A stretch of DNA of 64,000 nt from Anastatus disparis (GCA_017163975.1 JAFFSR010000136.1:6259501-6323500); one strand, 5' to 3'; shown: positions 25,015 to 37,040, numbered from the stretch's first letter. The notes: generated by a model from the letters alone, not told the origin. Numbers and translations: made by a program.

Positions 25015-25398
25015 TTAAGAGGCTGTCGAAACCAAATCGATGATTTAATTCAGTGCTTACAATAAATGCTTTTAATGATTCATTTATTGATTTGCACGGC
25101 AAAAACATAGTCATTTCCTTTAATCATGTATATAAAGAAATTTGAAAGGACAAAAAATATAAAATATTCTCATAAAGCGAAAAATGCTATTTAACAGTCA
25201 TTTGCATGCGGCACATTTCAATTTTGTATTTTTAGCTTTATGATAATATTTTATATTTTTTTCGCTGTTGCACCTGTTTCAAATTATTCGTTATGTACAC
25301 AGTTAGAGGAAATAACTATATTTTTGCCGTGCAAATGAGTAAATGAATCATTATAAGCACTAAACTAAGTCACCGATTTGGTTCCAACAGCCTCTTAA
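25015..25398. mobile_element. Palindromic MITE with TTAAGAGGCTGT ends
   Basis: TTAAGAGGCTGTCGAAACCA pairs with the complement of TGGTTCCAACAGCCTCTTAA. Further in, TTTGCACGGCAAAAACATAG pairs with CTATATTTTTGCCGTGCAAA, and TATAAAATATTCTCATAAAG with its near complement. The 384-base element is non-coding. Its first bases (TTAAGAGG) match those of the MITE at 17956. Confidence 0.75.
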
Positions 25399-25857
25399 AG
25401 TAAAAACTACACTGATAGAAATGTTATCTAGAGGCAAACGGAATATACTTGGTCCTAGTATAAATATGTTTGTTTTACGTCCTAGCATATTCCACTTATA
25501 GGTAACATAATATCTTTGCAGCAAATACTGCAATTTCGATTCAAACCTTTAGTTACTTTCATCTAATGGATTTAGTTTTCCATCTAAATGACACATCAAT
25601 AATGAGTCATCCATTTGCTGTGAATATCTTTTATGTCCGTGTTTAAGTACAGTTAAAGAAAGACTAACTAAAGATTCTTTTTGGTTTCTTTCTCACAGTC
25701 AGGCATTTTTAATAATAACTATTAAAATTAATTATTTAAACTTTATTAGCATTTAAAATTATTTAAAGATAATTTTAAGGAAAAATTCTTTGAAATAATA
25801 GAAGTATGCAAATATCATGTTTTTTATGTTTATATTACGACAATAACTTTTGAAAAA

Positions 25858-27627
25858 TCCTCTTTTAAAAAAACGATGGCCGGATGTTGTGAAACATTTT
25901 ATACTAAGAACGTGATTGGTGCGTTGAATAGAATTATATGATTGGCGAAAAACGAGATTTGATTTACTATAATATGCTTAAATAAAATCATCGATTTAGA
26001 ATTTAATAATTAAAATCATTGATAAAATAATTAAATTATTATTATTTAGTTATAGTTTGATTTTTTAAATAAAATTATTAGTATAATCATCGCTCACTTC
26101 CGCTCACAAAAATTCCTTTTGTGTGAAGTTGTCGAGAGTGCGAAGTACCGCTCTATATTCATTTGTTATTGTATATTTCAAATTAGAACTTGGTAACAAT
26201 TTAATGCCATTTACTTCTGAATTCTCTTTTTAAAAATTGTACTATAAAATAGTATATTAAGCAATAAATTTAGAAAATACAGATGTCATGAACTTTTTAT
26301 CTTATAACAATATCATAAAATATTTATCTATGAGCCTGGCAAGTAATTCGGTAAATTTAAAATGAGATTTAAAATATTTCGGAATATTTTAAAATAAATA
26401 AAAAAACCGATAAGTAATACAATTTCGATAATATAATTTAGTATATAAAATATTTCTAGATTGACAGCTTAAAATTTTTTTTCAAAAATATAGTATATTT
26501 GCCTAAAATTTACTATTTTTAAAAGTTTGTTTATTTAATTTCAAAATTTAAATTGAATCACGCTTAGAATAAACAGTTTCTCTGCAAAATAAAATTAAAA
26601 ATCTTTTGTTTGAAAGAATGATATAATTACTATAATTAAGAAAATATAAATTAGAATTTTTATTTTTATTTGTATTTTAAAAATAAGAACGATATACATA
26701 TCGTTAAGAATTGATTTGAACTATTTTATTTTTTATATATTTTATGGATTTCATATTGTTGAAAATATTAATTTTTAAATAACTTCATTCATTAGTTATT
26801 GAGAATTTAGGATTCCAATAATACATATATAAATTTTTCTGGTACCAGAAATTAAAAATTTATAAATGCTAATGAATAAATTTATTTAAAAATTCATACC
26901 ATCTAATGCATTTCTTTTCCTGAAATTTTGCACTAAAATGTGGAGATAGTCAATATTTATGAGTGTAAGTGCAGTGTCCGTTTTATGTCTCCTTAAAATG
27001 TGAAATTTGAAGTGATAATAAAATTGGAAAAGTCGTTTTTATAAACTACATTACATTGTATTGAAAAAACAGATGTTTTTAATCATGGATACTTTTCCAT
27101 GACTATGTCTAGAGATTGATCTTGGAATCCTCTTAAGATATATCTTGAAATTCAAATACATTAGATTGATATTAAAAATTATGTGTATGAAAAGTTATGT
27201 ATATGAAAAGTTATGTGCATGAAAAGTTATGTGTATGAAAAGTTATATATTTGAAAAACAACTTTTGACTTTGTAATAATTTACGTTATTTAAATTTTGA
27301 AAGATTTAAGAAATGTCTAAAAAATAATTTAAAAGTTTACTATTTCTTCAATTTTTTAAAATAATAATAAGAATAATATATCTTTTAAATGAGATTCATT
27401 TTTCTCGAAGTTTTCCGTGTCTATAAATTCACTGATGCTGCGTAAACTGCTCTGATACATTAGTATATAACATCAATTTCTTTACTGATGCTGATATTAG
27501 TATATATGAAATTATTATTATTTAATAATGAACAGAAAATAATAACACTATATTAACAGTCAATCATTAAAAATTTATATACATTTAGATTAGATACAGG
27601 GCGCGCTTGCGCGCATGGATTTTCTAG
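25858..27627 (+). mobile_element. Helitron-like non-autonomous element, copy 2
   Basis: Same orientation and ends as 20022-21741: TCCTCTTTTAAAAAAACG at the start, hairpin GCGCGCTTGCGCGC at 27601-27614 and terminal CTAG at 27624-27627. It is flanked by A on the left and T on the right, the usual Helitron target. It differs from copy 1 by scattered substitutions, a 27-base-scale insertion near 27443-27470, and a local 16-base tandem expansion (ATGTGTATGAAAAGTT, four copies, 27180-27245). No coding capacity. Confidence 0.87.
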
Positions 27628-29480
27628 TTATTTAAATAATATTATATAATTGTAAATACGATAAGATTTTACTTTAGGGCATATTTTAATATTTTATAAG
27701 CTTAAATTGTTAATTTACAATTTAATATTAACATTCTTGCTTTTAATAGCGTAAAATCAAAGTTTAATTTACGAAATTTTGTCAACTTTTACTGTAATTA
27801 CGTTAAATAGTTGTTTGCTTCATTTTAAAGTTATCAAATATTAATAGATAAATAGATAAAAAAAGAAGCATCATAATCCAGGCTGTTTTAAAATGGGTAG
27901 ATTTGGATGTTTCCTATATAGTCGCTAATTTTTGTTCAAATGTCTCCAAAATTGTGTTGGAAATGATAATTACGATATGCATTAGTTCAAAAAGTTGTGT
28001 AAAATATACTATTAAATAAATAATCTCCAAGAATCTCCAGAAATACGATTTTTTATCTTTCTTTTATTTATAGCTCATTAAATATACATTCTAGAGAAAA
28101 ATGTAAAAGAAAAAAAAAGTTGTGCAATAAAATTTTACGCCAAATATTGAATGTTTAAAATAAATAAATTAATTGTGTTATGAAAACAACAACGATCGAG
28201 AAAAAATTGTCCATAAATTAATCTTTAGTTAAAAAATATTTTCAATTATTTAAATTTATCATATGATTTTAATATTGGGCCACAGAAAACTTTTTGATAT
28301 GATAAAACAGCCCAGCAAATTTCATAAGAATCAGTCTGTTAGCAAAAAATACAAAAATTTCGAAACTTTATTGTAAATAAAATAATACTTCCTGATAGGT
28401 GCTAATTTTTTAGGCACGACCGCTATACGGAAGTGCTTTATATTTTCGACATCGCGAAAAATGTAACCCTTCAAAATATGTTATTTTATGATAAAAAACT
28501 TATTTTTATAGCAAAATAAGACTATTACGAGGCTTACTTAAAATGTATGTATGGATGTATGTGTGTGAGAAATCAAGTTTATGAATTTTCTCGACGAGTT
28601 TTTATCCGATCTGAATGATTCAAACGGGAAATTGTTTCAAATAATAACACAAGTAAACGTTCCTATTTTGGAAAAAATCGTTGGAAGCGTTTTTAAATAA
28701 GCGCCTTTTAAATGGTCAAAAAAATGGATTTTTGGTAATAACTTGAAAAATACGATTTTTTTTAAAAGTATATAGAATAAAAGTTATAGAATATAAAAAA
28801 ATAAATCTTTTTTTATATTATACATTTTTTCTCTGAAAATAATATTTTTCAAATTATTCATGAAAATTGTTGAAATTAAAGACTTTTTAATGATAAATTG
28901 ATAAATATTATTTTAAAAAAAATATGTATAATATTAAAAAGATGTATCTTATTTTTTTCTATAAATTTTATTTTATATACTTTTTTGAAAATTCGTTTTT
29001 CTCAAGTTATTTCCAAAAAATCATTTATTTTACCTCTGAAGGGATAACTGTTTTAAAACAGCTCGAACTATTTTTTTTTAAACTGCCAACATTTATTTGT
29101 ATTATTGTTTTAAATTATCCCCATCGAAATGATTCAGATCAAATAAAAACTTTATACAAAACTTTACTTTTAAGCTACTAAACTATAAAATAATTTTTTT
29201 TTTCTTATAACTTTTGATAGATTATCCTATCCAAAATTTAAAAAATATACATTAATAAAAATATGTCTTTTTCACATAACATAAATTTTTTCGAAATCAA
29301 TCAACTTAATTTACAAGAAAATATTAAATAATTATAAATTTGATTTTTTAAATAAATACAATAAATTCAAACCTTCTGTTGAAAGATGCGGTAAAAAATT
29401 CAATGAAAAAAAGAAATAATATTAACTTTTAATGCTTTTGCGGTTGTAAATGATTTGCTCTAATATTCTTGGAATATCAA
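27628..29480. other. AT-rich stretch, no supported gene
   Basis: No repeat pair or gene is recognised. A patch at 28540-28740 (ATGTATGTATGGATGTATGT, then TCTCGACGAGTTTTTATCCG) is more complex and may be an old repeat. The frame at 28924-29181 (85 codons) is Phe/Tyr/Ile-rich, as expected from AT-rich noise. Confidence 0.4.
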
Positions 29481-29662
29481 ATAGCGAGCGCGAAGCGCGA
29501 GCGTTTTCGGTTGTGCCTTATATGCAAGAAGCGGAGCTTTTTGCATGCCTTGCATTGCGAAGCGATGCAAGGCCCGAGGGCATTTCAGAGCTGAGCGAAG
29601 CGAAGCTCTGAAAAGACCGAGGTGCGAGCTACAGCGGCCCTTTGGGCCGCTGTGGCGAGCTA
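29481..29662. repeat. GC-rich array of five small hairpins
   Basis: Successive stem-loops: GCGCGAAGCGCG (about 29488), TGCAAGAAGCGGAGCTTTTTGCA, CCTTGCATTGCGAAGCGATGCAAGG without its last bases (about 29548-29572), TTTCAGAGCT/AGCTCTGAAA around GAGCGAAGCGA, and ACAGCGGCCC/GGGCCGCTGT around TTT. Three loops carry GCGAAGCG. The block is sharply GC-rich in an AT-rich setting. The same loop word occurs in the long hairpins elsewhere in this window. Confidence 0.7.
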
Positions 29663-31370
29663 GTTTTATATATAACAGACTATTAAAGCTTTCAAATGCA
29701 CTTTGAAAAATAAAAATTCTTTAAGTAGAAGAGCCTAGGGAATTAAAAAAAAATTATTAATTTTTTACTTATAAACAAATTGAAGATCTTTTTCAAATTA
29801 AATTAAATGAAACCCAAAAACTTTAGTTTGAAAGTACTGTAAAAGACACATATTCTAAAAAAAGAAAAATATTTCGCTCAATAGTTTTTGAGATACAACT
29901 CGCCAAAATTAACTTGTGTTTATAATTAAACAATAAACAATAGAATGGCAATTAAAGCGTCATTAGCTTTATTTTTCCAAGTACTTTTAGACAACAGTTT
30001 TCGAAACATGTGCCTTTTGAAAACACATGAAAAACTTCGATATAAATCACTCGAAAAATCGATCAAAACGCAGAGGTAACGTGATGGAACAAGCTGATTG
30101 ACAAGTGTAATCACGACTTGAAAACTGCAGGGTGATCTAAAAATGCGATTATTTTGGCTTTTAGTGATCCAATTTAGATCTTTTTTTAAATCGATATTTC
30201 GGAAGTTAAGGAATTCAAATAATTTGTTATGGATATTGTTATATTAACGTAACTTGAAATCACGAGATCAAAAAGCTGTATATTTTTAAAATTCATTTGT
30301 CTATTTGACATAAAAAGTGCGCAATCTTACGTGATTTTGTCTACTAAATAAAAACTTACTTGCTATTAAAGTCTAAGCGGCAGGTCTGGTTCCGTGGCCT
30401 TTTAAAGTGCCACGACTCCGACCAAGTTTTTTTTAACCCTTTCAGAACTGAATTTTTATTTCATCATAAAATGTTTTGAAATTCTTTTAAAGATGACAAC
30501 TGTTCATTTATTAAGCAATTTTTGCGATGAAAAAATTGTTTTTTCCTTTTTTCTTTTTAAGTTTTCTCAGTTTCTATCAGGTATTATAATGACTTAGGCC
30601 CCCCCCCTCCCCCAGTTTGAGATCGGAAATAGTCCACTTCAAGCTAATCCACATATCTATTTTACAAAATTTGTATATACTTTTGCATGATTTAAATAAA
30701 AAAAACGTCAATGTACATTGTAATTGATTCTGAAAGGGTTAACTAATTTTGCTTTTTTGATTCCAAAAATTTTGATCAGAAAGTTCACGAGCGGTTCCGT
30801 CAAATTATTGTTAACAATTTCATTGATAAAATTGCTGTAAAAAAGGCGCTATTATGAATAATAAAAATTAAAAAATGCTAAAATACTCAGTTGTCTTTAA
30901 AAAGAAATTTATTTTTTGGGTGTTTTCAAAAATATTAATTAGAATAAACGTTATTGCAAATTTAGTGCAAACATTCTGCTTTCACCGATGTCCTGCTAAT
31001 TGTTTTTAAGATATCTTCGCTTTCTCTTATTGGATTGAAGCGTTTAACATCTCATTTTAAAAGTTAACTACTATATATACTATAATATAGAAAAGTTGTA
31101 GATATCAAATTTTTACAAAACAATTAAAGAGCTCTTTAATTGTTTCGTAAAAAACATGAAATTTAAAGAAAAAACAGCAATTCAATTTGTTTATAAGCCT
31201 TTTTTTATTTTCAATCAAAATGAATAAAAGTTACTGATTATTGTTTCTTATACTCAAAACAATGCTTCCTGCTTATTTTAAAAATATTCAAGCTCTTAGA
31301 ATCGCTATGAAAAGGAGTAACATGCGAGTCTACATTGATGTATGTAAATAGGCACATATCTAACTCGTAT
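29663..31370. other. AT-rich stretch, no gene seen
   Basis: No coding frame or repeat pair is recognised. Two small oddities: a 16-base pyrimidine run of C with one T (CCCCCCCCCTCCCCC, about 30600) and a GC-richer patch at 30365-30425 (GTGGCCTTTTAAAGTGCCAC, itself a short palindrome). Confidence 0.4.
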
Positions 31371-31380
31371 TAGTAATATA

Positions 31381-31542
31381 CGCAACAAGTGACGTACGAA
31401 GGGATAATATTGGCAGGGGTCAATGTTTTTTGCGCGAGCAGTAGAAAGTCGAGGGCGCGCTTGCGCGCCCGAGATTTTCTACTGCTCGCGCAAAAAACAT
31501 TTAACCCTGCAAATATTTTCCCGACGTACGTCACATGTTGCG
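31381..31542. repeat. Long hairpin HP1a with GC-rich apex
   Basis: The stem of about 70 base pairs runs from CGCAACAAGTGACGTACG to CGTACGTCACATGTTGCG. It includes TTTTTTGCGCGAGCAGTAGA and its complement, and tips at GAGGGCGCGC/TTGCGCGCCCGAG. Copies: 35300-35460, 39347-39508. More distant relatives: 36034-36220, 50183-50366. Confidence 0.85.
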
Positions 31543-31698
31543 TAGATTATTTTATGCTGTTGTAAGCAGTTAGAGGAACAATAAAATTATAAATACATAA
31601 TTGAATATATTTTTCACAATTTTTCAATGTATATATCATGAATTTATGAAATGCGAAAGAAGCAATTTCGTAGAATTTAAAGAAGTGTGGAACACGCA

Positions 31699-33682
31699 CC
31701 CACACAGCATGTAAGCTTCCTGAAAGCTTCCCGGAAGATGTGGAAGAAAGGTTGGAAGCTTTCAGGAAGTTTCCAGTGGAAACTTCCCGGAAGATGGATA
31801 TGTCCTCGATCAGGAGTCTTCCGTAAGTCTTTTATGGAATATTTCAGTGAAAGCTCAGTGGAAGCGTCCATAAGTTCTTCATGAAATATTTCAGTGGAAG
31901 CTTCCTGGAATCTTCCGTAAATTATTCATGGAATATTTCAATAGAAGCTTACCGATAGCTTCCGTAAATTATTCATGAAACATTTCAGTGAAAACTTACT
32001 GGAAGCCTCCGTAAATCTTTCATGGAATATTTCAGTGGAAGCTTACTCGAAGCTTCCGTACATCATTCCTGAAATATTTCGGTGGAAGCTTCCAGGAAGC
32101 TTCGGTAAGTTTTTCGTTGAAAATTTCAGTGGAATATCACTGGAAGATTCCTAGAAGAAAACGTGAAAGATTCAATTCACTGCAGAAAAACCATTGGAAG
32201 CTTCCAGGAAGTTTACCGGAAGCTTCCGTAAACTTTTCATGGAATATTTCAGTAAAGGTTACTGGAAGCCTCCGTAAATTATTAATGAAATATTTCAGTA
32301 AAATATTAAATAAGTGATGAACTAATATTTCTTTGAAATATTTCAGTTTATGAATATTAAATAATTCATTGAAATATTTCTGTAATATTGTTGGAACATT
32401 TTATGTTTTATTTCAAAAAAAATTTTGAATCCGACATTGAAATATTCAAGTAAGTTGTTACATTATTTCTTGAAATGTTTCAAATTAATACTTCTCAAAT
32501 CTTTCAAGAAACATGTCATAAAATATTCCTATTATATTTGAAAAATATTTCATGATGTATTTGAAAAAATGTTTGAACCTAACACTGAAATATTGAAGAA
32601 ATATTACTGCATCATTTCTTAAAATATTTCAAATCAATGCTGCGCAAATTTTTCAAGAAATATTTCATGAAATATTTCTTGAATAGAGTCTTCCATTCAA
32701 GCTTCCATGAAATCTTTCGGTGCAATGATTAATCAATCTTCCAACGGAATCTTCCTTGGAAGGTTTACGGAAGCTTTCAGGAGCCTTCCACTGAACTGTT
32801 TCAATGACAATTTCCAATATTTCGCTGAAAGGTGAACGGAGTCTTCCTTTCAAGCTTCCATGAAATCTTTCGGTGCAATGATTCATCAATCTTCCAACGG
32901 AATCTTCCTTGGAAGGTTTACGGAAGCTTTCAGGAGCCTTCCCCTGAAATGTTTCAATGACAATTTCCAATATTTCGCTGAAAGGTGAACGGAGTCTTCC
33001 TTTCAAGCTTCCATGAAATCTTTCGGTGCAATGATTTATCAATCTTCCAACGGAATCTTCCTTGGAAGGTTTACGGAAGCTTTCAGGAGCCTTCCACTGA
33101 AATGTTTCAATGACGATTTCTAATATTTCGCTGAAAGGTAAACAGAGTCTTCCATTCAAGCTTCCATGAAATCTTTCGGTGCAATGATTCATTAATCTTC
33201 CAACGGAATCTTCCTGGGAGGTTTACGGAATCTTCCAGGAGCCTTCCACTAAAAGGTTTCAATGATAATTTTCAATATTTCGCTGAAAGGTAAACGGAGT
33301 CTTCCATTCAAGTTTCCATGAAATCTTTCGGTGCAATGATTCATCAATCTTCCAACGGAATCTTCCTTGGAAGGTTTACGGAATCTTCCAGGAGACTTAA
33401 ATCGGAATATTTCAGTGAAAATTCCCATATTTCCCTAAAAGGAAAACGGAGTCTTCTATAAAGCTTCCATGAAATCTTTCGGTGCAATGATTCGTCAATC
33501 TTCCAACGGAATCTTCCTTGGAAGGTTTACGGAGGCTTCCAGGGGTTCTTCGTAGAAAGTTTCCTTTGCAATATTCCAGGAATATTTCTGTTTTCTTCCA
33601 TAAAGCTTCCATACATATTTCAATGAAATATTCCATTGGAATATTTCGGAATATTCCAATGATATCTTTCATGCTGTGTGGG
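31699..33682. mobile_element. Foldback-type element with CCCACACAGCATG ends, filled with GGAAGCTTCC repeats
   Basis: CCCACACAGCATG (31699-31711) is inverted exactly at 33670-33682. The left part carries degenerate roughly 50-base repeats of the GGAAGCTTCC/ATGGAATATTTCAGTGGAAG type. The right part carries related words in the opposite sense, including the 153-base satellite at 32688-33440. The middle (32330-32680) is AT-rich with TTGAAATATTTC words. It interrupts the type-2 unit within a stretch that reads through at 39650-39700. Non-coding. Confidence 0.72.
32688..33440. repeat. 153-base tandem repeat, five copies
   Basis: GTCTTCC marks recur at 32688, 32841, 32994, 33147, 33299 and 33441, giving periods of 153, 153, 153, 152 and 142 bases. 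Each unit contains CATGAAATCTTTCGGTGCAA and TCCAACGGAATCTTCC. As 153 is a multiple of three, a minus-strand frame (32665-33192) stays open through the first copies; this is a by-product, not a gene. Confidence 0.88.
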
Positions 33683-34150
33683 CAGCGTCGCTTGCGCGCG
33701 CAAGCGCCACATGTGTCGTGTGACGCTTCGAGAAACAAAGCAAACGATACTTACTGCATTGGGATACACAAATTTTTAATTCACAATTATTTTAATGTTT
33801 TTCTTTGATTTACTAAATATGATAGATACATCTGTTTATAAAATCTTTTTTTCTGTTATGTTTGTTTGTATTTGTAAATATGAATGTAGAAACTTATAAC
33901 TGAAAAGTTTTAAAATTTTGTTATTTCTCTTACAATTTTACAAGTTTTATGTTTATTCTATTTTTTACTGCATCACTTTTACTGTAATTATTTTTTTCAC
34001 TATTAACTCTAAATTTTATTATTAATAAATCATTATGAACCATTATTTATTTAATGTATATTTAAAAAAATGTATTTAATACGAAAAAGACTATTATGAA
34101 ATTTGAATAAGCGCGGGACTTAACTATGCGGCGCCGATCGTTTAACGCGC

Positions 34151-34283
34151 CTGAGGGGCTATTCAAGTAACGATACACATGTATGTATCGCGATGATAGT
34201 TGTCGGCAAGAGAATAAAAAGTATGCGCGCGCATACATACAGCGCGATACATACATATGTATCGTTACTTGAATAGCCCCTCA
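34151..34283. mobile_element. Small MITE with CTGAGGGGCTATTCAAGTAA ends
   Basis: CTGAGGGGCTATTCAAGTAA is inverted exactly at 34264-34283, enclosing an inner palindrome with GTATGCGCGCGCATAC. It is absent from the matching place in the other type-2 copies (about 40158), where the unit reads GCGCCTGTTTATG, so this is a clear insertion. Confidence 0.8.
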
Positions 34284-34423
34284 GTTTATGTTCTCAAGCT
34301 TACACTACTATCCTTTCCAAACACATCGGCGCTCACATCGTACCGAAGATCTTAGCTATATCCCAACTCACTATAGCATATTGAATATTTCCCCGGGGAT
34401 ATACCACGTGCTAAAACACGTTT

Positions 34424-35471
34424 ATGCTGTAGTAAGCAGTAGAGGGGGTCGTATGTAGTAGGCTAGTCAAATGGGTATTGAGGTCTCTTATAGTTGCGCT
34501 CGCAGCGCCGCTGTATTTTGTTTGTGATATTTTGTACTAAAGTATATTTGCTGTCAGATTATGTTCCCGGGGATATATGAACAAGTGATATATCCCCGGG
34601 GAAATACTCAATACGCTATAGTAAGTTGGGATACAACTAAACTCTTCAGTACGAAGTGAGCGCCGATGTGTTTGGAAAGGATAGTAGTGTAAACTTGAGA
34701 ACATAGTTAAGTCTTGCGCTTATTCAAATTTCATAATGGTCTTTTCCGTATTAAATATATTTTAAAAAATATACATTAAATAAATAATGGTTTATAATGA
34801 TTTATTAATAATAAAATTTTGAGTTAATAGTGAAAAAAATCACAGTAAAAGTGATGCAGTAAAAAATAGAATAAACATAAAACTTGTAAAATTGTAAGAG
34901 AACTAAAAAAATTTTAAAACTTCTCAGTTATAAGTTTGTACATTCATATTTACAAGTACAAACAAACATAACAGAAGAAAAGATTTTATAAACAGATATA
35001 TCTATCATATTTAGTAAATCAAAGAAAAATATTAAAATAATTGTGAATTAAAAATTTGTGTATCCCAATACAGTAAGTATCGCTTGCTTTGTTTCTCGAA
35101 GTGTCATGCAACAACATGTGGCGCTTGCGCGTGCAGACGCGGCTGTTTGTTCCACGCTTCTTTAAATTCTACGAAATTGCTTCTTTCGCATTTCATAAAT
35201 TCATGATATATACATTGAAAAATTGTAAAAAATGTATTCAATTATGTATTTATAATTTTATTGTTCCTCTAACTGCTTACAACAGCATGAAATAATCTAC
35301 GCAACATGTGACGTACGTCGGGAAAATATTTGCAGGGTTAAATGTTTTTTGCTTGAGCTGCAGAAAATCTCGGGCGTGCAAGCGCGCCCTCGACTTTCTA
35401 CTGCTCGCGCAAAAAACATTGACCCCTGCCAATATTATCCCTTCGTACGTCACTTGTTGCATATATTACTA
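34424..35471 (-). mobile_element. Hairpin-capped unit, type 2, copy b
   Basis: In minus orientation it reads TAGTAATATATGCAAC, hairpin (35300-35460), then the body, ending ...GCTTACTACAGCAT at 34424. TT flanks both ends (34422-34423 and 35472-35473). Body sequence matches copies a and c, including CCCCGGGGATATA palindromes and CAGTACGAAGTGAGCGCCGA. The copy forms a head-to-head pair with the truncated copy a. No coding frame. Confidence 0.82.
35300..35460. repeat. Long hairpin HP1b
   Basis: Inverted copy of HP1a, from CGCAACATGTGACGTACG to CGTACGTCACTTGTTGC. The apex is CTCGGGCGTGCAAGCGCGCCCTCGA, with a changed base that leaves the tip slightly mispaired. It forms the outer cap of unit copy b. 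Confidence 0.84.
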
Positions 35472-35473
35472 TT

Positions 35474-36220
35474 ATGTTATAGTATATCGTATTCGGTAGA
35501 ATACCCACGGAGCTAGCTAAATGGGTATTGGGGTGTCATACCGCCCTGCTCGTAACTAAAGTATATTCAGTTAGCAATACACTATACAATGGAGTATACA
35601 ACTTTAAAATACTCTATAGTATGGAATATTATTGCATACACCACACTATATTGAAGTGTATTGACAAATATTATACAGTCTTCTTGAACAACGTTTGGAG
35701 CAAAACATAAAAATATGTTTTTAGAAGGGTAGTAGAGCCAGCACGCTACTACAAGTATAGGCAAACCTTCTCCGCTCTGCTATACTAAGACAAAGACAGA
35801 TAAAGAAGAGCGCAGTTAAAAGTAAACAAACAAGTTCTCCGTCGGCGTCGTTCGATCGTTTTCGTAATTCGACGTCGACTCTCTCTGTCGCATAGGCAGA
35901 AGTATACCGCCACCGCTCAGTTCTTTACTCGCATGAGAATTGTTCAAATAAATAGTCTGAAAATTTATATTTTATCATGTTTTTTATTTGTATTTAATCT
36001 TTTTCTAGTCCCTCATACGACCTACGATAACATAAAATCATCTACCAAACTTGGGCTAGCGAAGAATATATATGACCTCGACTAATGTTTTATAGCTTGA
36101 ACAGCAGTCAGTCTCGGGGTAAAGCCCTCGACCGACTACTACTCAAGCCAAAAGCATTAGTTTCGCTCATATATCTCGCTCATATAAATCCTCCGTACGC
36201 CCAAGTTGGGTATATAACTA
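35474..36220 (-). mobile_element. Hairpin-capped unit, type 3, copy a
   Basis: It follows directly on the TT that flanks unit 2b. The body runs from ATGTTATAGTATATCGTATT to CTACGATAACAT (36032), so its ends are inverted. A long hairpin follows (36034-36220), ending TATATAACTA, the complement of TAGTTATATA. Body ends resemble type 2 loosely (TTATG-type end, then a GTAG/GTATGAGG-type segment). The right flank is AT, so the 2-base duplication is not confirmed here. No coding frame is supported. Confidence 0.68.
36034..36220. repeat. Long hairpin HP1d
   Basis: ACTTGGGCTAGCGAAGAATA at the left pairs imperfectly with the right arm (CCAAGTTGGG near 36202-36211). Inward, CGACTAATGTTTTATAGCTT and CAGCAGTCAGTCTCG pair with the other arm up to an apex GGGGTAAAGCCC. 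Arm sequence is related to HP1e at 50183 (CTTGGG..GTACGAAGGAT, GCTTGAGTAGCAGT). Confidence 0.7.
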
Positions 36221-36699
36221 ATATCGTCACCTCTAACAAAGACTAATAAAGTTTACCGAGAACTTTAATTATTAAAAATGAAACGAAATACAAATATAAT
36301 CTTGGAAAAATATATTATATGATCTTATAAACTAAAAATATTAATTCTGTCCGCAACACTACATAAAGTTATCACTTCTGTCGGCCAGTCCTACGACTGT
36401 CACATTTTTTTATTTACTCTAGTTTTCGGCTTCGATTAACGCCCAAAAATCTTTACCTCTTGTGAAAATTCACACCCGCAGGCCACATTATTTACCTATG
36501 ATAAACAACCGCGACTGACTGTGTGTTACTTGCGAGACTAATATTATACACTGAGAAAAATTCCATCGTAAAAATTACAAATTCCATAGAAAAAATTACT
36601 ATTTTAGATAGTAGCCATGGAACTTTATCTTTCTGTATTATAAAAGATTTTCGCCGCTGCCGCTGCCAGTCTATCAAAATCCTCCCTTAACTTCTCCCT

Positions 36700-37040
36700 A
36701 TTACTGATAAATTTAGATAATTTATGGTAAATTTTGCTTAATTTATCGTAAATTTCAGCTAATTTATTGTGAATTTTAGCTAAAAATTTCATTTTTTAGC
36801 TAATTTTAGCTGATTTATTGAGAACTTTAGCTAAAAATTTAATATTTTAGCTAAGTTTAGCTAATTTATTGAGAATTTTAGCTAATTCATATTAGTTTTA
36901 GCTAAAATTTTAATCTTTTAGCTAAGTTTAGCTAATTTATTGTGAAGTTTAGCTCAAATTTTAATTTTTTAGCTAAGTTTAGCTAATTCATTGTGAATTT
37001 TATTTGAAATTTTTATTTTTTCACTCAAAATCTGATAAAT
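36700..37040. repeat. Minisatellite of TTTAGCTAA words
   Basis: A unit of about 55-60 bases made of TTTAGCTAATTTATTGTGAA and TTTAGCTAAAATTTTAAT repeats five to six times with many changes. A related patch in the opposite sense (AGCTAAAATTAAGCTT, AAATTAGCTAAAAG) occurs at 37430-37520, so the pair may be the remains of a foldback. Between them, at 37354-37370, is GGTGAGCGAAGCGAGCAG, another GC-rich GCGAAGCG word. Confidence 0.65.

Larger units (their letters stand above)
31371..34421 (+). mobile_element. Hairpin-capped unit, type 2, copy a (interrupted, 3' truncated)
   Basis: It begins TAGTAATATACGCAAC, runs through a 162-base hairpin (31381-31542), then the body start ATGCTGTTGTAAGCAGTTAG (31553). 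The body matches 39519-40444. It is interrupted by a foldback (31699-33682) and a MITE (34151-34283), and stops at about 34401, short of its own right end, where copy b begins in opposite orientation. No coding capacity. Palindromic motifs inside include a CCCCGGGGATATA word. Open frames across the body reflect repeats. Confidence 0.75.

Noticed and set aside
31381..31542. Long hairpins as microRNA precursors
   Set aside because: Stems are much longer and more perfect than animal microRNA precursors and belong to mobile units; endogenous siRNA is the more likely small-RNA product, if any.
32665..33192. 175-codon minus-strand frame
   Set aside because: It is produced by a 153-base tandem repeat (divisible by three); the protein repeats with the DNA and has no motif.
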